This document shows positions 18,812-23,731 of a DNA stretch of 23,731 bases, in pieces (the stretch's first letter is position 1; every line of letters begins with the position of its first letter). The notes under the pieces are model-generated. The model made no database searches and had not been told where the DNA came from. It saw nothing but the letters and a program-made list of their open reading frames with translations. The DNA is from Hondaea fermentalgiana (Eukaryota; Sar; Bigyra; Thraustochytrida; Thraustochytriidae), in contig NPFB01000172.1 in NCBI GenBank assembly GCA_014084085.1, positions 34,474 to 58,204 of the forward strand, in the 5' to 3' direction. Made by a program: the position numbers and the translations under genes.

Positions 18812-19790
18812 GGCGACGTGGCTCTCGCTGCAGCGTTGTCAAGGTCGCTGGAAATCGAGGTCGGCCTAGGTCTGGCGCGCCCCGCGTCGACCCGGGGCCA
18901 TCGACTTCTACCGCTCTCCTCGGCGCGGGTCGGCCCAAGCCCCCGACCAAGGTCTAGGCACATAACTTTTGCCAGGCGGTTTTTTCTCCTCGTGCTTTTC
19001 TTCTCGATCCGTTGAATGACCACTGCTCGATCAACGATTGAGAGGTCCACAGACATGTTGCTGGGCTCGGGCGTCTGGCTGTCGGACTCTTCACCAGCTC
19101 GAGAGCCACTTTGTTTTCTGCACAATGCTCGCCCCGAGTCAGGCTGTCGCGAGAAAGGGTCCTCGAGGCCCCTCGCGCAGCGCCTTGCTCGAGCGGTCCG
19201 TCCTACGATCTCCTTGATCTCCCATCCTCGCCCCGACGCGGAGCGAGCGAGCGAGCGCGCACGAGACCTCGCGAGACGCCGCCGACTCGAGCACGCGGCG
19301 CTGCCCCCGGAGAGCTCGCGCGACGCCGCCAGCGACGCCGACAGCGACGCCCGCCTCGCCGGCGGTCCCTGGTGACCACCGCCGCTGCGCGAGAGCGCGG
19401 AGCCCGAGTACTACATCGAGTCCCAGTCCCAGCTAGGCTCGCATGGCGCTCGCAGTGCAGCGAAAGCTGCTGCTGCTGCTGCTGCTGAGCTGCGAGCGTT
19501 CGCGGGGAAGGAGGACCCCGAGCTCGTCGCGCCGGGGCGAGGCGGTGCAGATGGGAATGATGCTCAGAGGGACCGCGGCTGGCGCAAAGTATGCCGCGTG
19601 AGGCTCTCCGGGTCCAGCCAGATTGCGCTCGGCCTCGGCGTCGGGCTCTCGTCATTGCGACAGGCAAAGGCGGCAAAGCCGCAACGCAGTGACGAAGTCA
19701 CCTCGGTCACTTTCGTTCGTTCGTGCGTTCATTCATTCGTTCATTCATTCATTCGTTCATATCGGTGACGGTGCGGGAAGAGACGCAAGG
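18812..19790. other. divergent intergenic region between the Sfi1-like gene and the membrane protein gene
   Basis: This region presumably holds promoters for both flanking genes, which are transcribed away from it. It contains (GCT)7 at 19466-19486 and an ATTC/GTTC tetramer tract at 19712-19760. A 126-codon open frame on the - strand (19125 to 18745) begins upstream of the Sfi1-like start and reads plausibly at first (MSVDLSIVDRAVVIQRIEKK), but becomes low complexity. It could be a missed 5' exon or chance. I recognise no motif for a known regulator. Confidence 0.6.
19712..19760 (+). repeat. ATTC/GTTC tetranucleotide tract in the 5' flank of the membrane protein gene
   Basis: GTTC and ATTC units alternate with period 4 up to 30 bases before the ATG at 19791. 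If transcription starts upstream, this is a pyrimidine-rich 5' UTR. Confidence 0.8.
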
Positions 19791-20408
19791 ATGACCGCGG
19801 AGCCCATGGAGACAGCGAAGACCGCGCCCAAGAAGCCGGAGACCAAGGCTGTCGGGGAGATGCCAGTGGACAAAACGCCACGCAAGCAGGAACTCCGCGA
19901 GGCGAAGCAGCAGGGCCGTCACGAAGTCCGTCTCGGCGCAGCCTGTGTAGCAGCGGCGGTGGGACTCTGGAGAGCGCACAGTCTTGGCAAGGCGCGTCTG
20001 GGCGACACTGTCAAGGGTGAGCGTTTCCTGTTCTACTGCTTTAACGTGTTTGAGGCCGCCGTCAACGCAAGCGGTGCCTTCTTCCTCTTGGCGGCGCCGA
20101 GCTACTCGGCGCAACTGCTGTGCCCAACGAGCAAAGACCAAGCTGCGCTCGAGCACCCGGCAACGCGATTCTGCTTGCGGCTCTTTGGCGCGACTGAGGC
20201 TCTCGTTGCGAGTGTGTTTGCCTTTGGTCTCAAGCCAGATAATGCAAAGACACTGCTCAGGTCTGTTCTCGGAGCAGATCTTCTTCGGCTCGGTCTGCTT
20301 CTCAGCTACCTTGCGGACAAGCCCACCAACATCATTGGCCCTGCGGTCATTACACACATGCTCACGATGATCTCCGTCATCCTTGCCAAGCTGCTCTACC
20401 TCTTTTGA
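19791..20408 (+). CDS. multi-pass membrane protein of unknown function
   Basis: From ATG at 19791 (A at -3) the protein has 205 residues. The frame is open further upstream to 19623, but that part translates the tetramer repeat, so it is treated as leader. Residues 1-46 are hydrophilic, rich in Lys, Glu and Pro, and probably cytosolic. Hydrophobic segments follow at about 47-62 (short), 80-103, 128-147, 158-174 and 181-205, so four or five membrane passes are expected, and the chain ends within a few residues of the last segment (AKLLYLF). There is no evident signal peptide, catalytic motif or transporter signature, and I do not recognise the family. It is divergent from the Sfi1-like gene, with a shared upstream region of just under 1 kb. 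Confidence 0.72.
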   Translation: MTAEPMETAKTAPKKPETKAVGEMPVDKTPRKQELREAKQQGRHEVRLGAACVAAAVGLWRAHSLGKARLGDTVKGERFLFYCFNVFEAAVNASGAFFLLAAPSYSAQLLCPTSKDQAALEHPATRFCLRLFGATEALVASVFAFGLKPDNAKTLLRSVLGADLLRLGLLLSYLADKPTNIIGPAVITHMLTMISVILAKLLYLF

Positions 20409-21199
20409 TTCCAATTTGGAAATGAATCGATGAACCAACCCCTCGCCCTGCTTGATGACAGCGCGCACTCGATTTGCTCTGCCCACGGCAACGAGTGCGT
20501 CTGAATACAGTTGAATTCGGGCGCCCTGTATGTAATGTAATTCATTTTGGCGCTGCCCAGAGAACAAACCAACGATCCTCCTCAATCTGGCCATAAAATG
20601 AAGAAGAAAGATACGTTGCTACGTTAGAAAATGCTACTTTGGAAAAGAAATGGAGGAGAGCGTTGCTTGCTAATGCCCTGCTGTCGCAGAGTGCAAAGTT
20701 GTCATTGCACAGAAACCAGGACTCGTGTGACATTTCTCTTTATACTCCTCGCGCTTGATCAACATTGTCTTCGCGAGGCCATTGTACTTGAAAAACAGCC
20801 AAATTCAATCAAGCTTTCGTGTAGCCATTCGAAAGCATGTTGCAGCGTCCCGACCTTTCGAGCACTGGGTCTTGCTTGACAAGTGAGTGCGTCTCGACAT
20901 CAACAAATATGGGACGAATAGGAATATTTAGAACCTCTGTAACGTTTAGGTCGGAGGAAGACGACGACTCCCGGCGCAACGATGCGCAAAAAGCCGCCGA
21001 CACGAGTCCATCCGTCCTGCAAACCTGGTTTTACGTCCGCAGACTCGGCGCTCGCTTGGGGAGCTGAAGACTGGCTGCGCGCAGAGGCCCTCCGGTCTGC
21101 TTGCCCTGGAAGCGACGACGCGAAGCAGTTGCGAAGAGCGCAACAAGGAAGGTAGACAGACACACGCGCGTACACGCGTAAAAACGTGGCGCGGGGACC
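20409..21199. other. intergenic region before the DCC-family gene
   Basis: It is more AT-rich than its surroundings. It holds the 3' flank of the membrane protein gene and the promoter/leader of the DCC gene. A 76-codon ATG frame at 20837-21067 has no recognisable features; it could be an upstream ORF or chance. No repeats of note. Confidence 0.6.
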
Positions 21200-21913
21200 A
21201 TGAACTTTCTCGTGGGTCTGTTGGCGGTAGTGGTGCCAGGGTTCTTGGGTCTGTACGTGGCCAAGAACGGGCACTCGCGGCTGATCACGGATGTCTTTGT
21301 AGTCTTTATCATTGGGTTCCTGGGAACGGTCTTTGTCATTTTTGAGGGCATTAATTTGATGATTTGGCCCTTTCGCCTTTTGCGAAGACTTTTGGGATTC
21401 GCGCCACGACGCATGGACGCAGCCGAAGCGTCAGACCTAGCGACGGGTCGCAAGACGACGGAAAAGCGTCGCATTGTCCTGTTCGATGGTGTGTGCGTGC
21501 TGTGCAATCGCTTCGGAAGGTTCGTGGTCAGCCACCTGCCTGACCCTAATGAAGTGTCCTTTGTCCCATTCCAGGACCCTATGGCCAATCCGCATGTGAA
21601 CCTGAAGCGTCTTGAGGCGGAGTTTGGCTTCAAGGAGGATGAGCTACAAGACCGTATTGCGGTCATCGAGGGTGACCGTATTCTCTGGGGACCCGACGCA
21701 GTGATTGCTATTATGCAATGGTGCTACGCCCCATTTCCCCTTGCCAAGCTCGGCCTGATCGTGCCTTGGCCTATTCGCGACGCTGCGTATCTGACCGTGG
21801 CCAAGAACCGCTACCGTTGGTTTGGTACGCAGCCTCTTGACACAAATTTTGCAAAATACCTGTGTCCATACCTGTACGTCAAGAAAGCGTTTGGCGATGG
21901 CAAGCGGGACTAA
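21200..21913 (+). CDS. DCC-family (DUF393) thiol-disulfide oxidoreductase-like protein with N-terminal membrane hairpin
   Basis: This 237-residue protein has two parts. Residues 1-60 contain two hydrophobic segments (about 3-20 and 31-56) joined by a short polar turn (AKNGHSR). Residues about 93-210 are a DCC/DUF393 domain (the YuxK family), opening with the family-defining DGxCxxC motif FDGVCVLC (D96, C99, C102) and closing with YRWFGT. The family is predicted to act in thiol-disulfide exchange through the two cysteines; substrates are generally unknown. Both cysteines are present here. The ATG at 21200 has a good context (ACC before it). The hairpin vaguely resembles the small Pmp3/UPF0057 two-helix proteins in its Pro-Gly turn and spacing, which is suggestive only. 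The gene converges on the sterol gene, with 328 bases between the stops. Domain call secure; the redox role is inferred. Confidence 0.9.
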   Translation: MNFLVGLLAVVVPGFLGLYVAKNGHSRLITDVFVVFIIGFLGTVFVIFEGINLMIWPFRLLRRLLGFAPRRMDAAEASDLATGRKTTEKRRIVLFDGVCVLCNRFGRFVVSHLPDPNEVSFVPFQDPMANPHVNLKRLEAEFGFKEDELQDRIAVIEGDRILWGPDAVIAIMQWCYAPFPLAKLGLIVPWPIRDAAYLTVAKNRYRWFGTQPLDTNFAKYLCPYLYVKKAFGDGKRD

Positions 21914-22241
21914 TCATCACGAGTCCAACCAAGAAAGGAATCAAAAACAAGGAAAGTGCATGTCCAGCGGTGATCGGACGGGACGCAATAGGCGAGAATC
22001 ACGTCAGCCATGCAAGGGGCGACTCTTCCTTTTTTCCTTTGTTTTTTATATAATCTCGAAAACTCGTGGCGCGATAAGCCAACATCCGTCCGTTCGCCCG
22101 TCCGTCTGTCAAGAAGCGGGAGAACACAGTCGCATACGTAAACGTTTAATCTCCAGTCTTTCATGCTTTCTCTTTTTTTTCTTTTTTTTCAATGAAGAAC
22201 ATACACGCACGCAGGCAGGCACGCCAGGCTTCCCCATCAGA
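21914..22241. other. convergent 3' intergenic region
   Basis: It lies between the DCC gene (+) and the sterol gene (-). It includes CCGT-type tetramers (about 22087-22110) and a T/C-rich tract (about 22165-22191). No gene seen. Confidence 0.65.
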
Positions 22242-23165
22242 TCAGACTCTATCTTGCCAGTCCGTAACGACAAATTGCGTGACCAAATCAAGCAGAGTAA
22301 AGGCCACCATTGCGGCGGCAAAGGCGCTCTCGACGGTACGACGAAGAGACCAATGCTTGGACGAGTCTGTCGACTCGTCGAGGCCATAGACCATGGGAAA
22401 GCTAGGAACAAAGTAGCAAGAGTAGCACAAGGCGCCCCAAGTCAATGCCCAGTCCATGTCCTTGTAAGCAAAGAGGTCGTCGATCGCCTCCATCGTGGTT
22501 GCCTTGATCTCGCCCCAGGCAAACAAGAGAGAGGACGCAAAGACTGCAAAGGCCTGAGCAATTGCAGAGTCGCGGACCACAGGCGCCGTGCGGAACATCC
22601 GAATAAAGACGACAGAGCATGCGTGGTAGGTGATGAAAAAGTACCACCCATGCATGTACATCATGACGGGCACAACCTGGACACCCTTACCGACGTGAAT
22701 GCTGTCAAAGTTCCAGCTGAGGTGATTGAAGGCGTACTTCATGCCAAGCACGTCAAAAAAGTACTCGGTGAAAAAGTACGAGGCCTCAAAGGTAAAAATG
22801 GCGACCCACACGGAGAACTTGAACCAATACGTCTGGTACCAGGGCTTGTTCGTCGGGCAGTAAAGCAGAGGAACGAGGATGTTGGGCGCTGCAATGACCA
22901 AAGTCGCCAGAATGTTACCCAAATCGCCGACGAGCAAGTGCACACCAGAAAAGCACCACGCGCCAAAGAGTGCGGCCCAGACCGGAGAATACGCAAGATA
23001 GAACTTTTCCGTCCATGCTTTTTCGGGGTTCTCCGAGAAGAGCCTCCATTCTGCGTCCTTCGTCCCGAGCTTGCTCGCGTCTACGCTGCCACTGCTACTG
23101 CTGCTCGCTGCGTTGCCATCAGCCTTGGCTGCGCTCGCAGCGCCTTTGCGTTGTCGCACCGTCAT
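22242..23165 (-). CDS. CPI1: cycloeucalenol cycloisomerase (cyclopropyl sterol isomerase)
   Basis: This 307-residue integral membrane protein matches plant CPI1 in order and spacing of motifs: NPEKAWTEKFYLAYSPVW (46-63), YFFTEYFFDVLGMKYAF (130-146), CYFVPSFPMVYGLDES (250-265) and a closing AAAMVAFTLLDL (283-294). About six or seven hydrophobic segments are seen between 56 and 300. The Ser/Ala-rich first 38 residues are a non-conserved extension; the plant enzyme is about 280 residues. The enzyme (EC 5.5.1.9) opens the 9,19-cyclopropane ring of cycloeucalenol to give obtusifoliol, at the endoplasmic reticulum. It is required where sterols are built from cycloartenol rather than lanosterol. The ATG at 23165 has G at -3. 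Family assignment is strong; activity is inferred. The upstream region carries the motif array described separately. Confidence 0.93.
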   Translation of the reverse strand: MTVRQRKGAASAAKADGNAASSSSSGSVDASKLGTKDAEWRLFSENPEKAWTEKFYLAYSPVWAALFGAWCFSGVHLLVGDLGNILATLVIAAPNILVPLLYCPTNKPWYQTYWFKFSVWVAIFTFEASYFFTEYFFDVLGMKYAFNHLSWNFDSIHVGKGVQVVPVMMYMHGWYFFITYHACSVVFIRMFRTAPVVRDSAIAQAFAVFASSLLFAWGEIKATTMEAIDDLFAYKDMDWALTWGALCYSCYFVPSFPMVYGLDESTDSSKHWSLRRTVESAFAAAMVAFTLLDLVTQFVVTDWQDRV

Positions 23166-23374
23166 CGCTCACTCCGGCTCGCTCCCTGGATCTGACCAGG
23201 GCCTCGTCTCCTCCCGTCGCTGGTGTCTGTCGCCGATCACCCTGAACCAGCTTTGCGCTCTGCCCGTCGACCTCGCGCGCCGTCGTTGCAGTGCAGTGCA
23301 GTGCCGGCGGCGCAAGTGTTCGCGTCCTCATCGACGCCTTCCTTTGCGCAATCGCAATCATCATCGCGCCGCCC
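23166..23374 (-). promoter_or_regulatory. proximal 5' flank of the sterol gene
   Basis: It is GC-rich with no coding evidence, and includes three GCAGT pentamers at about 23286-23304. It is presumably leader and core promoter of the gene at 22242-23165. No TATA-like element was recognised. Confidence 0.45.
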
Positions 23375-23653
23375 TTAAGGCGGGACTCTTCCCAGCCCCA
23401 CTTGCGCGGGGGCTTTGCCCACTTCCGGGGGCTCCTGGCAAGTGGATATCCATTAAGGCGGGCGGCCCGCAAGTGAACCTTCCCCGCATTCCGCACTTGC
23501 ACGCGCCGCGCTGGCTAGCGGCGCGGTTAAGGCGGCCCGGGGAACAGTTCCACTTGCGCCGCGGCGGTTCCCCCTTGCGGGGCCGGACGCACCAGGGGCG
23601 CGCGGTTAAGGCGGTGCCCGCGCAAGTGGAGAATGGGGGCGGCCCCACTTGCG
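23375..23653. repeat. array of TTAAGGCGG motifs with interleaved CACTTGC/GCAAGTG E-box-like motifs
   Basis: TTAAGGCGG occurs on the + strand at 23375, 23453, 23527 and 23606, spaced 78, 74 and 79 bases. Between them lie CACTTGC or its complement GCAAGTG at 23399, 23438, 23469, 23494, 23551, 23622 and 23646, often extended to CACTTGCG, plus near-copies (CACTTCCG at about 23420, CCCTTGCGG at about 23572). The sequence between motifs is not conserved, so this is either a decayed minisatellite with a unit near 77 bases or a cluster of regulatory sites. CACTTG fits the CANNTG E-box. It lies 210-490 bases upstream of the sterol gene start and reaches close to the window edge. Confidence 0.8.
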
Positions 23654-23731
23654 GGAAGCGCGGGAAAGAAAGAAGCCGCGAGCAAAACCGGGACTTCGCG
23701 CCCGCTCGATCGAGCCCGCGCGGGCGACGGC

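Noticed and set aside
20837..21067. 76-codon ATG frame upstream of the DCC gene
   Set aside because: It has no motif, membrane segment or family. It might be an upstream ORF, but nothing supports translation.
21822..23195. 457-codon open frame on + across the sterol gene
   Set aside because: It is antisense to the well-supported CPI1 frame and runs from the DCC gene end through the intergenic T-rich stretch.
1..23731. CRISPR array, tRNA or rRNA genes, transposase or integrase genes
   Set aside because: I saw no regularly spaced identical repeats of CRISPR type, no tRNA T-arm signature in a plausible cloverleaf, no rRNA-like sequence and no transposase motifs on either strand.

Overview
The window is nuclear DNA from a GC-rich, intron-poor eukaryote. 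Eight protein-coding genes can be supported, and none shows a clear intron inside its coding part. Together, AP2-domain proteins rich in poly-Gln, a calpain-7-type protease, a very large Sfi1-like centrin-binding protein and a cycloeucalenol cycloisomerase (plant/stramenopile-type sterol route) suggest a stramenopile protist. A thraustochytrid (Labyrinthulomycetes) is my best guess. The assignment is inference from gene content, not from a marker gene.

Layout: (1) 106-1635, an AP2/ERF-domain protein on +. (2) 1636-about 7660, six kilobases without a convincing gene, crowded with short tandem repeats, mostly of period 4, plus Z-DNA-prone and G-quadruplex-prone tracts. (3) 7664-9427, a second AP2-domain protein on +, a paralogue of the first. 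(4) 9701-9772, a pentamer repeat array. (5) 9784-10041 on -, the C-terminal end of a small single-pass membrane protein that opens into an assembly gap of exactly 100 N (10114-10213). (6) 10214-11249, a leader region with a plausible 5'-UTR intron. (7) 11250-14582, a calpain-7/PalB-type protease on + with an additional C2-like domain. (8) 14711-18811 on -, a 1366-residue Arg/Trp-patterned Sfi1-like repeat protein, convergent with the calpain. (9) 19791-20408 on +, a multi-pass membrane protein of unknown function. (10) 21200-21913 on +, a DCC-family (DUF393) protein with an N-terminal membrane hairpin. (11) 22242-23165 on -, cycloeucalenol cycloisomerase, with a motif array (TTAAGGCGG plus CACTTGCG) upstream of it that runs towards the window edge.

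The genes do not form an operon or an evident pathway. They are independent eukaryotic genes: two probable transcription factors, one ESCRT-linked protease, one centrosome/basal-body candidate, one sterol enzyme and three membrane proteins. The features most worth follow-up are the motif array upstream of the sterol gene, the expanded calpain-7 architecture, the membrane hairpin-DCC fusion and the contrast between period-4 noncoding repeats and period-3 coding repeats. I found no clear evidence of a wholly new multi-gene system.
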